A DNA stretch of 64,000 nt from Synechococcus sp. WH 5701 (GTDB lineage Bacteria > Cyanobacteriota > Cyanobacteriia > PCC-6307 > Cyanobiaceae): assembly GCF_000153045.1 (NCBI RefSeq), contig NZ_CH724160.1, forward strand, positions 825,499 through 889,498, written 5' to 3'. Below are positions 37,655-50,711 of the stretch, piece by piece (position 1 is the stretch's first letter; the number at the start of each line of letters is the position of its first letter). A program made the position numbers and the translations under genes. The notes beneath the pieces were generated by a model that was given only the letters and a program-made list of their open reading frames with translations, was not told the DNA's origin and made no database searches.

Positions 37655-39328
37655 ATGCACAGGCAAGCCCGGGTTGCGGGAAACAAGGCCCGTTGGATCC
37701 CATCGCTCCTCTCCGGCCTGCTGCTGCAGCTGGGTGCCACCCCCGTGCTGGCGGCCCAGCAGGTCACGTTCCGGCTGGGTGAACTGCAACGCTCGGTCCC
37801 CGTGGCCGACCTGTCCGATTTTGTGCGCACTGGAACGATCAGTAACAACATCTCCTTCCTGATTGATCCGCTCAAGCCGCGTGATCGTCAGGCGTTGCGT
37901 TTCGCCCTTAGCCATCCCTTCCCCACCACCAGCCTGGAAGTGGCCGACTTCCTGCAGACCCCCATGGGCGGTGTGGTGGTGCGCCAGTTCGCCAAACTGT
38001 TCGAACGGCCCCCTGCGGAAGTGGTGCCTGCCCTGTCGGGTGCCCTGATCCTCGGCGTCTCCTCCGGCAAAGGGTTGAGGCTGATGGATGTGCTGGAGAA
38101 GTATCCCCTCGAGAATCTGATCATCGGCGTGCCGAAGGTGATGAACCTGGCCCGCCGCCTCAGGGATCAATTCGATCTGCAGGAGCAGATTTTTCCGCGA
38201 CTGGCCACGAAGGATCCTGCCAACCCTCTGCCCAGCCCCACCCTGAGCGGGTACGCCAAGCCAGGGGACCACCCCTACAGGCGGGAACGCTTCTCCTTCA
38301 CCGGGCCGGACGGCAACACCATCGAGGTCATCGCCCTGGTGCCCACTCCGAAGCCCGCGGGAGCCGCACGGCCGCCCGGCTCGCCACAGCCTCCCGCCCC
38401 GCCCCTGATCGTGCTGGCCCCGGGGCTCAACACCGATTACAACGCCCTGCTCTACGTGGGCGAACACCTGGCCTCGCACGGGTATGGGGTGGCGGCAGTC
38501 AACTTTCCGGCCACCAGTGCCAACCGGGTGAAGGCCACGATCCAGGGACTCGCCAGCATCCCCGCTCCGAACGCCTGGTACCACCAACCCCTGGATGTGA
38601 GCTGGCTGATCGATCAGGTGGCCCGCCGGTTTCCCGGACGGATCGACACCAGCCGCGTCGGGGCGCTCGGCCAGTCGCTGGGGGGGTACACCGTGCTGGC
38701 GCTGGGGGGAGCACAACTGGACTGGCCCCACCTCGAGCGCGCCTGTGCCGTGATCAATGACCCCGCCGAGGTGGAGTTCAATCCGGCCATCCTCTGGCAG
38801 TGCCAGGCCCCGGGCCAGGTGGTGAAGCGCGCCAGCTTCGCCGATCCCCGCGTCAAGGCTGTGATCGCCGTGAATCCGGTGAGTACTCCGATCTTCACAG
38901 CCCCATCCATGCGCAAGCTGAAGGCTCCGGTCCTGATCGTCTCCGGCACCGCTGACATCTTCGCCCCCCCGATTTCGCAGCAACTGGTTCCCTACGCCAG
39001 CGTGGGGGCAACCGGCAGTGTGCTGGCCCTGTTTGACGCAGCCACCCATCTTTCCTTTCTGGATGGAAGCGGTCCACTGCCCGACTGGCTGATCGGACCC
39101 AAGCCAGAGAAGGCCCGGGAGGATCTCAAGGCGCTGTCGCTGGCATTCTTCGATCAGGAACTGCTGGGTGGGAACGCGATGCGAACCCTTCTGCCCTCGC
39201 AGGCCGCCCTGCAACGCACGGGCCAGCCGATGCAGTTTCTGCTCCGGCGTGAACTGCCCCCCTCGTTGATCCAGGGCATCGATCCCAACCTGGAGCTGGA
39301 AGCCGAACCCTCATCCTTCGGGCGATGA
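37655..39328 (+). CDS. Exported alpha/beta hydrolase with DUF1400-like N-terminal domain
   Basis: A 557-residue protein: signal peptide (LLSGLLLQLGATPVLAAQQ), an N-terminal ~150-residue helical domain typical of cyanobacterial DUF1400 hydrolases (VPVADLSDFVRTGT), then an alpha/beta-hydrolase domain. The nucleophile elbow GQSLG is visible in ALGQSLGGYTVLA, and the acid and His regions in VSGTADIFAPP and DAATHLSFL. Substrate unknown, perhaps an ester. ATG 37655 follows AGGTG at good spacing; GTG 37646 is the alternative. Three Pro-rich stretches interrupt the hydrolase domain near residue 235. Confidence 0.85.
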   Translation: MHRQARVAGNKARWIPSLLSGLLLQLGATPVLAAQQVTFRLGELQRSVPVADLSDFVRTGTISNNISFLIDPLKPRDRQALRFALSHPFPTTSLEVADFLQTPMGGVVVRQFAKLFERPPAEVVPALSGALILGVSSGKGLRLMDVLEKYPLENLIIGVPKVMNLARRLRDQFDLQEQIFPRLATKDPANPLPSPTLSGYAKPGDHPYRRERFSFTGPDGNTIEVIALVPTPKPAGAARPPGSPQPPAPPLIVLAPGLNTDYNALLYVGEHLASHGYGVAAVNFPATSANRVKATIQGLASIPAPNAWYHQPLDVSWLIDQVARRFPGRIDTSRVGALGQSLGGYTVLALGGAQLDWPHLERACAVINDPAEVEFNPAILWQCQAPGQVVKRASFADPRVKAVIAVNPVSTPIFTAPSMRKLKAPVLIVSGTADIFAPPISQQLVPYASVGATGSVLALFDAATHLSFLDGSGPLPDWLIGPKPEKAREDLKALSLAFFDQELLGGNAMRTLLPSQAALQRTGQPMQFLLRRELPPSLIQGIDPNLELEAEPSSFGR

Positions 39329-39516
39329 ACCACGCTCCACGCTCTGCGTGCTGGAAAAGCAAGGATGAGCAGACTTTCCATGGTCTTCCACAGCGTCGTG
39401 GCGGCGCTCCGAACCATCGCCCCCGCCCACGAACCAGGGGAGAGAGCCGGGAGCGGCCAGGTGAGATCGAACCCCGCGCTGATGACTCCTTTGTTGATCC
39501 CTTCCGAGCCTCGCTG

Positions 39517-39710
39517 ATGCCTCAACCCATCATTCCGCACCACTACATGATCCAGTTAGTCACCTCCATGGTGGCTTGCTGAATCCCCTGGCTGATTACC
39601 CCCTGTTCCTGGCTCTCGCCCAAGGACGCAGCCGGGCCGAACAGAAGAGCATCGGCACTCAGGCGGCAGTGGCGATCGGTGTGATCACGGCCCTGTTCTG
39701 GTGGCGGTTG
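39517..39710 (+). pseudogene. Degraded partial duplicate of marC
   Basis: The sequence from ATG 39517 copies the first ~170 bp of marC (MPQPIIPHHYMIQLVTSMV), but one base is lost near 39574 and the frame stops at 39580-39582. After GTGATCA (39681-39687) it continues with ACGGCCCTG, which in marC follows a second GTGATCA 240 bp further on (37385-37391). So ~240 bp were lost between short direct repeats. The 188 bp before it (39329-39516) show nothing I can name. Confidence 0.8.
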
Positions 39711-39762
39711 CCCAGCCTCTTTGAGCGGCTCCGTCAAAACCGGCGATGGCCACAAAGGTTGA

Positions 39763-40376
39763 ATGTTGTTTGTGCAGAATTCGGCCGGTGTGGAGATCGA
39801 TGCCACCAAGGGACTTCTCACCTGGAGGAATGTTGCGCCGAGCACCCTGTTCTTCACCGACCGTCCCGCCAGGATGGCGGGCCACTGCCACACCAAGGAG
39901 GAGTTTCTGAAGCTCTGGTTTGAAGGACCCGACAGCTTCTCCCGCAATCCTCCCATCGCCACCCTTTCGATCCTGGAGCCCGGTAAGCCAGACCTGCTCA
40001 ATGTGGTGGTGCAGTTGCGCAATCCGCGGCTCAACGGCAACAACCTCCTTTACGACATCAAGCTTGTCGAGGGTGTCCTGCCTGCGTCCGGTGATGCAGC
40101 TGTTCTGTTCATCGACGTGCTTGGTTTCTGGCGTCGCAATGTCCGTCGAGTCGCAATCGTGGGCACGTCCACGGCCATAGCCGCCTCCGCTGCGGTTTCC
40201 GCTTCGGAAGCCACAGCAGCTGAAGCCTCGGCCACTCCTCCTGCAGCGACCATGGTTCCGCCCCCAGCCCTGCCCAGAAGATCTCTCAGCTCAAGGCGAT
40301 GTTGCAGGAGGACCTGATCACCCCGGCCCAGTACCGAAAAGCCTCCCAGGAGTTGCTGAACCAGTTCGTTCAGTGA
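39763..40376 (+). pseudogene. Frameshifted, N-terminally truncated secreted protein with SHOCT-like tail
   Basis: From ATG 39763 the frame reads LTWRNVAPSTLFFTDRPARMAGH and FLKLWFEGPDSF, resembling a family of bacterial exported proteins, but without the expected signal peptide. Near 40262-40275 the frame is lost: the first frame ends in a basic nonsense tail, while the next frame reads AQKISQLKAMLQEDLITPAQ and continues to TGA 40374-40376, a SHOCT-like C-terminal helix pair. It probably decayed along with the neighbouring marC copy. The 201 bp that follow hold no gene I can support. Confidence 0.6.
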
Positions 40377-40577
40377 TCAGCCAAACGCCAGCCGATCGCA
40401 GGCTCCCGCCTGAGGGGGTGACGGAAGCTCCTCACTGGTCACCCTCGTTCCGGGCCTGACCCCGATCGCCAGGGTCAGCGTTTCTGCAACAACCCACCGA
40501 TCCAGGCCTAACCGCTTCCACGACTACCGACCCCGCCCCGAGGATCTGGATACGTTGAAGGACCCTGGAGGCGGTGG

Positions 40578-41996
40578 ATGCCACCGGAACGTTTCTTCCT
40601 GGAGCTTGATCCTCCCGAGGCTCTGATGCGGGACTGGCCCCACGTGGTGATCGTGGGCGGCGGCTTTGCTGGCCTCAAGGCCTGCCATGCCCTGGCCGGC
40701 AAGCCCGTACGGGTGACCCTGATCGACAAGCGCAACTTCAACCTCTTCCAGCCTCTCCTTTATCAAGTGGCCTCGGGGCTGGTGTCGGAGGCCGATGTGG
40801 CCTCTCCCCTGCGCCAGATGGTGGGCCAGGCCCCGAACATCCAGGTCTTGCTGGGGGAGGTGGTCGATATCGACCCGCAGGCGAAGCAGGTGGCGTTCAA
40901 CGACCACAGCTATGGCTACGACCACCTGATCCTGGCAAGCGGCTCCGGCAGCACCTACTTCGGTCACGAGGAATGGCGGCCCCTGGCGCCGCCGATGAAG
41001 ATTCTCGAGCACGCCGATGAGATCCGCCGCCGGTTGCTGATGGCTCTCGAGGAGGCCGAGCAGACCCGCGACCCCGAGCGCCGTGGCTTCCTCCAGACCG
41101 TGGTGGTGGTGGGCGCAGGCCCGGCGGGCTGTGAGCTGGCGGGCTCCCTGATCGAGCTGATGCACCGCGCCATCCGCTGTGATTTCAAGCAGCTTCAGCA
41201 CGACCGCTGCAAGGTGGTCCTGGTGGATGCGGTGGAGCGGGTGCTGCCCACCATGCACCCAAATCTCTCGACCGCCGCGGCCACTCACCTCCAGGGCGCC
41301 GGTGTGACCCTGATGATGCGCTCGATGGTGAAGGGCATAGCCCCCGGCCGGGTGTCGCTGGAGGGCACCGATGGCCCCCAGGAGCTGCAGGCCGCCACCA
41401 TCTGCTGGACCGCTGGCGTGCGGGCCTCCCGGCTCGGCGCCCTGCTGGCTGAACGCACCGGCTGCCCGGTTGATCGTGGCGGGCGGCTGCTGGTGGAGCC
41501 CGACTTTTCGGTGCCGGGCCATCCCGACATCCATGCCATCGGTGACCTCTGCGCCTACCTTCACACCAGCGACGGAAAGTCCCTGCCCGGCATGGCCGGA
41601 CCGGCGGTGCAGATGGGCGGTTGGGTGGCGGCCCACATCCTGGCCCGCAGGGGCGGCAGCTCGGTGGCGCCCTTCCGCTTCACCGACCTGGGCAGCATGG
41701 CCGTGATCGGCCCCTGGTACGCCGTTGCCGATCTGCGGGGTCTTCATGTCACGGGGCTGGCGGGCTGGGTGCTCTGGGCCCTGGCGCATCTGGCCTTCAT
41801 CCCCGACACGGAGAACCGCATCACCCTGTTCACTAAGTGGATGTGGCAGATCGCCACCCGCCAGCGCACGGCCCTGCTGATCACGGGCCGGCCTGATCAG
41901 CACCTGGGCGTGGACGTCGGGCTTTTCCGGGCCCAGCTCCACCCCGAGGCCGACGCCACGGCCTCGCAGCAGGAGTCAGAGCCCCTGGCGGCCTAG
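40578..41996 (+). CDS. ndh: Type II NAD(P)H dehydrogenase (NDH-2)
   Basis: A 472-residue single-subunit flavoprotein that passes electrons from NAD(P)H to quinone without pumping protons. It has two Rossmann dinucleotide sites, VVIVGGGFAGLKA (FAD) and VVVVGAGPAGCELAG (NAD(P)H), and the FAD-binding DIHAIGDLC. A C-terminal hydrophobic stretch (GLAGWVLWALAHLAFIP) should give membrane attachment. ATG 40578 is the longest plausible start; ATG 40626 (MRDWPHVVI) is close to the FAD motif and also possible. Confidence 0.93.
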   Translation: MPPERFFLELDPPEALMRDWPHVVIVGGGFAGLKACHALAGKPVRVTLIDKRNFNLFQPLLYQVASGLVSEADVASPLRQMVGQAPNIQVLLGEVVDIDPQAKQVAFNDHSYGYDHLILASGSGSTYFGHEEWRPLAPPMKILEHADEIRRRLLMALEEAEQTRDPERRGFLQTVVVVGAGPAGCELAGSLIELMHRAIRCDFKQLQHDRCKVVLVDAVERVLPTMHPNLSTAAATHLQGAGVTLMMRSMVKGIAPGRVSLEGTDGPQELQAATICWTAGVRASRLGALLAERTGCPVDRGGRLLVEPDFSVPGHPDIHAIGDLCAYLHTSDGKSLPGMAGPAVQMGGWVAAHILARRGGSSVAPFRFTDLGSMAVIGPWYAVADLRGLHVTGLAGWVLWALAHLAFIPDTENRITLFTKWMWQIATRQRTALLITGRPDQHLGVDVGLFRAQLHPEADATASQQESEPLAA

Positions 41997-42040
41997 GTGA
42001 TTCCTGCGCATGGTCTCCGCTCAACCCTGGTGTTGTGACC

Positions 42041-43351
<1,311 letters not shown>

Positions 43352-43469
43352 TCAGGGCTTGGGGGGATCCTATGGGTCGCCCCGGGGCATCCTGTTGTGA
43401 CGCTCGGTACCGACTGGTGAGTCGCCGACTCCAGTCCTGACGCCAGAATCGGGGTTCAATCCCCTGCCG

Positions 43470-43866
43470 ATGGCGATGCGTCTGCTGCACACCATGCTCC
43501 GGGTCGGCGATCTGGAGCGTTCCCTCGCCTTCTACACAGAGGTGCTCGGCATGCGTCTGCTGCGGCGCCGCGAGTATCCCTCCGGACGCTTCACCCTGGC
43601 TTTCCTCGGCTACGGCGAGGAAAGCGACAGCACCGTGATCGAGCTCACCCACAACTGGGACACCACGTCCTATGAGATCGGCACGGGTTATGGCCACATC
43701 GCCATCGGTGTCGACGACATTGCTGGCACCTGTGATGCCATCGCCGGCAAGGGGGGACGGGTGGTGCGCCCACCGGGGCCGATGAAGCACGGCAGCACCG
43801 TGATCGCCTTTGTGGAGGACCCGGACGGATACAAGGTGGAGCTGATCCAGCTTGCCCCGAGGGTCG

Positions 43867-43880
<14 letters not shown>
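43470..43880 (+). CDS. gloA: Lactoylglutathione lyase (glyoxalase I)
   Basis: A 136-residue vicinal-oxygen-chelate enzyme that detoxifies methylglyoxal. It has the N-terminal His in [19 protein letters not shown], Glu in VIELTHNW, His in [10 protein letters not shown] and Glu in YKVELIQL, giving the four metal ligands. Length is normal. ATG 43470 or 43476 could be used. It overlaps the clpB start by 14 bp. A methylglyoxal-synthase-like domain is encoded at 1-988, but a link is speculative. Confidence 0.93.
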
Positions 43881-46755
<2,875 letters not shown>

Positions 46756-46823
46756 CCGCTGAAAGGGTGTCCGGTAGGGTGTTCGTTTGCCGGTACGCCT
46801 TGCCGTCCGGTGCGCCAGCGCCC

Positions 46824-47072
46824 GTGGATTCTCCCAGCCGCACCACCACCTCCGACGACATCTCTGAGCAGGAGGTCAAGCCTGCCCAGCCTGCTGGTGT
46901 CGGTGGTTTCGTCTCCTCCACCCTGGAGGAGCTGCGCAAGGTGGTGTGGCCCAGCCGTCAGCAGCTCTTCAGCGAGTCGGTGGCGGTGATCCTGATGGTG
47001 AGCCTCTCGGCCGCCACCATCGCTGCCGTCGATCGCTTTTACAGCTGGGCTTCCTCCCAGGTCTTTCCCTGA
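46824..47072 (+). CDS. secE: Protein translocase subunit SecE
   Basis: An 82-residue single-helix SecE. It has the conserved amphipathic segment STLEELRKVVWPSRQQLFSE followed by the membrane helix (AVILMVSLSAATIAAVDRF). It clamps SecY in the translocon. GTG 46824 gives a normal length; earlier non-ATG starts would add an unusual N-terminal extension. First gene of the secE-nusG-rplKAJL run. Confidence 0.93.
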   Translation: MDSPSRTTTSDDISEQEVKPAQPAGVGGFVSSTLEELRKVVWPSRQQLFSESVAVILMVSLSAATIAAVDRFYSWASSQVFP

Positions 47073-47135
47073 GGCGCCGGCGGCTCCTCAGCCCTCTCTG
47101 TCCCGTTCGTTCTGAGCACGCACTCCTCCGTCCCC

Positions 47136-47816
47136 GTGTCCGAAGCCGATCTCGTCACCGCAGCCAGCCCCGACGGCGCCCCTGAGGACGCCGCCACCGT
47201 TGACGTGCTCGCCCTCGAGGCCCCCCCACCGGCGGAGCGCGAAGGCAAGCCGATGGTGGCCCGCTGGTATGCCGTGCAGGTGGCTTCCAGTTGTGAGAAG
47301 AAAGTGAAGGCCACCCTGGAGCAGCGCGCCATCACCCTGGGCGTCGACAGCCGCATCCTGGAGATCGAGATCCCCCAGACCCCGGCGGTGAAGCTCAAGA
47401 AAGACGGCAGCCGCCAGGCCGCCGAGGAGAAGGTCTTCCCCGGCTATGTGCTGGTGCGAATGATGCTTGATGAAGACACGATGATGGCGGTGCGGAGCAC
47501 CCCCAACGTGATCAACTTCGTGGGCCAGGAGGAGCGCCGCTCCACCGGCCGGGCCCGTGGTCACATCAAGCCCAGGCCCCTCAGCCGCCAGGAGGTCGAC
47601 CGGATCTTCAAGCGCGCCGCCGAGAAGAAGCCCGTCGTCAAGGTCGATCTGGCCGAGGGCGATCAGATCCTGGTCACGGCTGGTCCGTTCAAGGACTTCC
47701 AGGGCGAGGTGATTGAGGTGTCGGGCGAGCGCAGCAAGCTCAAGGCCCTGCTCTCGATCTTCGGCCGGGAAACCCCGGTGGAACTCGAATTCGCCCAGAT
47801 CAGCAAGCAAAGCTGA
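47136..47816 (+). CDS. nusG: Transcription termination/antitermination protein NusG
   Basis: A 226-residue NusG/Spt5 homologue with an acidic ~45-residue N-terminal extension. The NGN domain (ARWYAVQVASSCEKKVKA; FPGYVLVRMMLDEDT) is followed by the C-terminal KOW domain (GDQILVTAGPFKDFQGEV). It links RNA polymerase to Rho or ribosomes. GTG start at 47136; an internal ATG at 47252 would remove the extension. Confidence 0.95.
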   Translation: MSEADLVTAASPDGAPEDAATVDVLALEAPPPAEREGKPMVARWYAVQVASSCEKKVKATLEQRAITLGVDSRILEIEIPQTPAVKLKKDGSRQAAEEKVFPGYVLVRMMLDEDTMMAVRSTPNVINFVGQEERRSTGRARGHIKPRPLSRQEVDRIFKRAAEKKPVVKVDLAEGDQILVTAGPFKDFQGEVIEVSGERSKLKALLSIFGRETPVELEFAQISKQS

Positions 47817-47824
47817 TGCTCACG

Positions 47825-47879
47825 GGGCCGCCTCCCTGCGGAGGGCGGCCCAACCCGGCGGCACCGTTCTGGCGCCGCC
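47825..47879 (+). promoter_or_regulatory. Two GC-rich hairpins in the rplK leader
   Basis: The nusG-rplK gap has an 11-bp stem with one bulge and a CTGC loop (47825-47851). A second stem follows, GGCGGC (47857-47862) with GCCGCC (47874-47879). There is no T-tract, so they are not classical terminators. Ribosomal protein L1 represses this operon through a site near rplK in other bacteria; whether these are that site is not known. Confidence 0.35.
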
Positions 47880-47939
47880 GCCCAACGCCTCGACCCAAGG
47901 GTCAGGCGATCCGCAGCGCTTCCCTCCGTAGACCAGCCG

Positions 47940-48365
47940 ATGGCCAAAAAAGTCGTTGCCGTAATCAAGCTGGCGCTCAATGCCGGCAAAGCCAACCCCG
48001 CACCACCGGTGGGTCCTGCCCTCGGCCAGCACGGGGTCAACATCATGGCGTTCTGCAAGGAGTACAACGCCCGCACCCAGGACAAGGCCGGCTATGTGAT
48101 TCCGGTGGAGATCTCGGTCTTCGAAGACCGCAGCTTCACCTTCATCACCAAGACCCCGCCGGCTTCGGTGCTGATCACCAAGGCCGCTGGTATCGACAAG
48201 GGTGCCGCCACCTCGGCCAAGGGCCGTGTGGGCGCCATCAGCCGTGCCCAGCTCCAGGAGATCGCCAGCACCAAGCTGCCCGACCTCAACTGCTCCAGTC
48301 TGGAGTCGGCCATGCGCATCATCGAAGGCACCGCCCGCAACATGGGCGTCGCCATCAGCGACTGA
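47940..48365 (+). CDS. rplK: 50S ribosomal protein L11
   Basis: A 141-residue protein of the GTPase-associated centre, normal length, with [20 protein letters not shown] and the C-terminal RNA-binding segment ending [21 protein letters not shown] start. It opens the L11-L1 gene pair. Confidence 0.97.
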   Translation: MAKKVVAVIKLALNAGKANPAPPVGPALGQHGVNIMAFCKEYNARTQDKAGYVIPVEISVFEDRSFTFITKTPPASVLITKAAGIDKGAATSAKGRVGAISRAQLQEIASTKLPDLNCSSLESAMRIIEGTARNMGVAISD

Positions 48366-48494
48366 TCACGCAGGAGCCCAGCTCCGTTACTCCCGCTTCA
48401 ACCACCTTTCACCCCACCCGGGGGAGACAGTCACCGCCGGCCCCGGCCCAGCCCTGGCCACCGACAGCCTGTCGCCTGAACCCCGCCGAAACCC

Positions 48495-49202
48495 ATGCCC
48501 AGACAATCCAAGCGTTTCACCGCCCTGCTCGAGACGATCGAGGATCGCGAGTACACCCCGCTCGAGGCCCTCGAGCTGGTGAAGGCCAACGCCAACGCCA
48601 AGTTCGATGAAACGATCGAAGCCCATGCGCGCCTCGGCATCGATCCCAAGTACACCGACCAGCAGCTGCGCACCACCGTCGCCCTGCCCAAGGGCACCGG
48701 CCAGACCATTCGCATCGCCGTGATCGCCCGTGGCGAGAAGGTGGCCGAAGCCAAGGCGGCCGGCGCCGACCTCGCCGGTGACGACGAGCTGGTGGAGGCC
48801 ATCGCCGGCGGTCAGATCGACTTCGACCTGCTGATCGCCACGCCGGACATGATGCCGAAGGTGGCCAAGCTGGGTCGAGTGCTCGGTCCCCGCGGTCTGA
48901 TGCCGAACCCGAAGGCCGGCACCGTGGCCACCGATCTGGCAGGGGCCATCAACGAATTCAAGGCGGGGAAACTGGAATTCCGTGCCGATCGCACCGGCAT
49001 CGTGCACGTTCGATTCGGCAAGGCCAGCTTCTCATTGGACGACCTGCTGGAGAACCTCAAGGCTCTGCAGGAAACGATCGACCGCCAGAAGCCCAGTGGT
49101 GCCAAGGGCCGCTACTGGCGGAGTCTCTACCTCACCTCCACCATGGGCCCTTCCGTCTCGGTCGACGTCACAGCCCTGCAGGACATCAAGCTGGACGGCT
49201 GA
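48495..49202 (+). CDS. rplA: 50S ribosomal protein L1
   Basis: A 235-residue L1-stalk protein with [17 protein letters not shown], the conserved [10 protein letters not shown], and [11 protein letters not shown] near the end. In many bacteria L1 also represses its own operon. The 129 bp between rplK and rplA hold no other gene. Confidence 0.97.
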   Translation: MPRQSKRFTALLETIEDREYTPLEALELVKANANAKFDETIEAHARLGIDPKYTDQQLRTTVALPKGTGQTIRIAVIARGEKVAEAKAAGADLAGDDELVEAIAGGQIDFDLLIATPDMMPKVAKLGRVLGPRGLMPNPKAGTVATDLAGAINEFKAGKLEFRADRTGIVHVRFGKASFSLDDLLENLKALQETIDRQKPSGAKGRYWRSLYLTSTMGPSVSVDVTALQDIKLDG

Positions 49203-49261
49203 GCGCACGGTGCGGGGTAATTTTCCGCCCTGCCGTGTAGGCTGATTGATCGGGCACGCGC

Positions 49262-49357
49262 CCGGCCCAAGACAGCAGGTCAGTGCTGCGGCTTCAGGCT
49301 CCCCGCTTCGGTGGGTCATCCGGTGTCCGCAGTTCCGTAAACCCTGCCGAGGTGCAC
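49262..49357 (+). promoter_or_regulatory. L10 leader, autoregulatory RNA for rplJ-rplL
   Basis: The rplA-rplJ gap contains AAGACAGCAGGT (49269-49280) and CCTGCCGAGGT (49343-49353). GCAGG pairs with CCTGC to close the element, and the flanking AAGACAG and GCCGAGG form the conserved internal loop of the L10 leader as I remember it. The L10-(L12)4 complex binds this RNA to repress translation or transcription of rplJ and rplL. A GTGTAGGCT stretch (49234-49242) could be part of a local promoter. Confidence 0.7.
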
Positions 49358-49488
49358 GCGACTTTTTTCCGGTTCGGCTTGTCCGGGCGGATCACCGTTC
49401 AGCGGCCTCGAGGCATCCCGCCGGTTCACCCCGGCTGTGGAGCCGGCGGCCGCGTCCCGGCTTGTTCCCCCAACTCCGTACCAAATCC

Positions 49489-50019
49489 ATGGGCCGCACG
49501 CTGGAGAGCAAGCAACAGATCATCGAAGAGCTCAAGGGGCTCCTCGGTGAGGCCGAAATGGCGCTGGTCCTTGATTACAAGGGCTTGTCCATCAAAGAGA
49601 TGTCTGACCTGCGGACTCGTCTGCAGGCCAACAGCGGCATTTGCAAGGTGACCAAGAACACCTTGATGCGCCGTGCCATTGATGGAAACAGCGCCTGGTC
49701 GGAACTCGACTCCTTGCTCACCGGCACCAACGCCTTCGTCCTGATCAAGGGCGATGTCGGTGGTGCCGTCAAGGCCGTTCAGTCCTTCCAGAAGGACACC
49801 AAGAAGTCGGATGTGAAAGGAGGCCTCTACGAAGGCAAACTTCTTTCCCAGAACGACATCAAGGCCATTGCCGAGCTGCCCTCCAAGGAGGTGCTCATCG
49901 CCCAGATCGCCGGTGCGATCAATGCGGTGGCCACCAAGCTGGCTGTTGGCATCAACGAAGTTCCCTCCGGTCTCGCCCGGGCCCTCCAGCAGCACGCCGA
50001 CAGCGGCGACGCCAGCTGA
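49489..50019 (+). CDS. rplJ: 50S ribosomal protein L10
   Basis: A 176-residue protein that anchors L7/L12 dimers on the stalk. Conserved segments: [20 protein letters not shown] and [11 protein letters not shown]; the C-terminal helix that binds L12 ends [11 protein letters not shown] 49489 is chosen; longer in-frame starts extend back into the L10 leader. Probably controlled by that leader. Confidence 0.97.
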   Translation: MGRTLESKQQIIEELKGLLGEAEMALVLDYKGLSIKEMSDLRTRLQANSGICKVTKNTLMRRAIDGNSAWSELDSLLTGTNAFVLIKGDVGGAVKAVQSFQKDTKKSDVKGGLYEGKLLSQNDIKAIAELPSKEVLIAQIAGAINAVATKLAVGINEVPSGLARALQQHADSGDAS

Positions 50020-50083
50020 GCCCAGCGAAATCCACCGGCTCTGCCGGTTCAATTTTTCACAGATCTGTTGCTGATTCTCAACC

Positions 50084-50467
50084 ATGACCACCAAAACTGA
50101 CGACATTCTCGAGTCACTGAAGACCCTCTCCCTGCTGGAAGCTTCCGAGCTTGTCAAGCAGATTGAAGAGGCCTTCGGTGTGTCCGCCGCCGCTTCCGCT
50201 GGCGTCGTGATGGCCGCCGCGCCTGCCGCTGCCGCTGAGGCTGCCGAAGAGCAGACCGAGTTCGATGTGATCCTCGAGAGCTTCGACGCCGCCGCCAAGA
50301 TCAAGGTGCTCAAGGCCGTCCGCGAGGCCACCGGCCTCGGTCTGGGCGAAGCCAAGGCCCTGGTCGAGGCAGCCCCCAAGGCCGTCAAGGAAGGCATCGC
50401 CAAAGGCGATGCCGAGGCTCTCAAGAAGTCGATTGAAGAAGTGGGCGGCAAGGTCACCATCAAGTGA
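50084..50467 (+). CDS. rplL: 50S ribosomal protein L7/L12
   Basis: A 127-residue stalk protein: N-terminal dimerisation helices ([17 protein letters not shown]), an Ala-rich hinge, and the C-terminal factor-binding domain ([20 protein letters not shown]). It ends the operon and is followed by several hairpins. Confidence 0.98.
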   Translation: MTTKTDDILESLKTLSLLEASELVKQIEEAFGVSAAASAGVVMAAAPAAAAEAAEEQTEFDVILESFDAAAKIKVLKAVREATGLGLGEAKALVEAAPKAVKEGIAKGDAEALKKSIEEVGGKVTIK

Positions 50468-50475
50468 TCAGCCCC

Positions 50476-50496
50476 GGCGGAGGTTTGTCCTCCGCC
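50476..50496 (+). other. Perfect 8-bp hairpin after rplL
   Basis: GGCGGAGG and CCTCCGCC flank a TTTGT loop 9 nt after the rplL stop. There is no T-tract, so it may be an RNA-stabilising or processing element upstream of the true terminator. Confidence 0.5.
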
Positions 50497-50510
50497 AACT
50501 TCATCGACCA

Positions 50511-50537
50511 AAGCCGGCCTCTCGGGGCCGGCTTTTT
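50511..50537 (+). terminator. Rho-independent terminator of the rplJ-rplL operon
   Basis: A 9-bp stem (AAGCCGGCC / GGCCGGCTT) with a six-base loop runs straight into five T residues. Confidence 0.85.
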
Positions 50538-50554
50538 GCTGGCTTGAAACGGCC

Positions 50555-50584
50555 AAAAAAAAAGCCCGCCGAAGGCAGGCTTTT
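50555..50584 (-). terminator. Terminator of the DUF3747 gene, possibly bidirectional
   Basis: The stem AAAGCC-x-GCC with GGC-x-GGCTTT, one mismatch and a GAA loop, gives nine T on the minus strand and four on the plus strand. It ends the minus-strand transcript from 51422 and may back up the ribosomal terminator. Confidence 0.8.
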
Positions 50585-50640
50585 GAGGTGGAACGATGCC
50601 GGGAGTCTGTCCTCGTTTCGACCCCAGGAGAGCGTTCTGC

Positions 50641-50651
50641 ACTCCTCACAC
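50641..50651. other. Exact match to the Yfr1 core motif ACTCCTCACAC
   Basis: The 11-mer ACTCCTCACAC, the unpaired core of cyanobacterial sRNA Yfr1, occurs here on the plus strand. No terminator hairpin follows, unlike real Yfr1. On the minus strand it lies in the presumed 3' UTR of the DUF3747 mRNA as GTGTGAGGAGT, the complement that Yfr1 would pair with. Confidence 0.35.
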
Positions 50652-50711
50652 AAGAAAAGTGTATGGGCTGGATCCGTTAGGTGCCAGCGCCAAGGGCCGC
50701 TGTGTTCACTG

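Noticed and set aside
43450..43466. T-arm-like sequence (CGGGG TTCAATC CCCTG) just before gloA, suggesting a tRNA or tmRNA end
   Set aside because: No matching 5' acceptor arm, D arm or anticodon arm could be placed upstream, and it abuts the gloA start codon.
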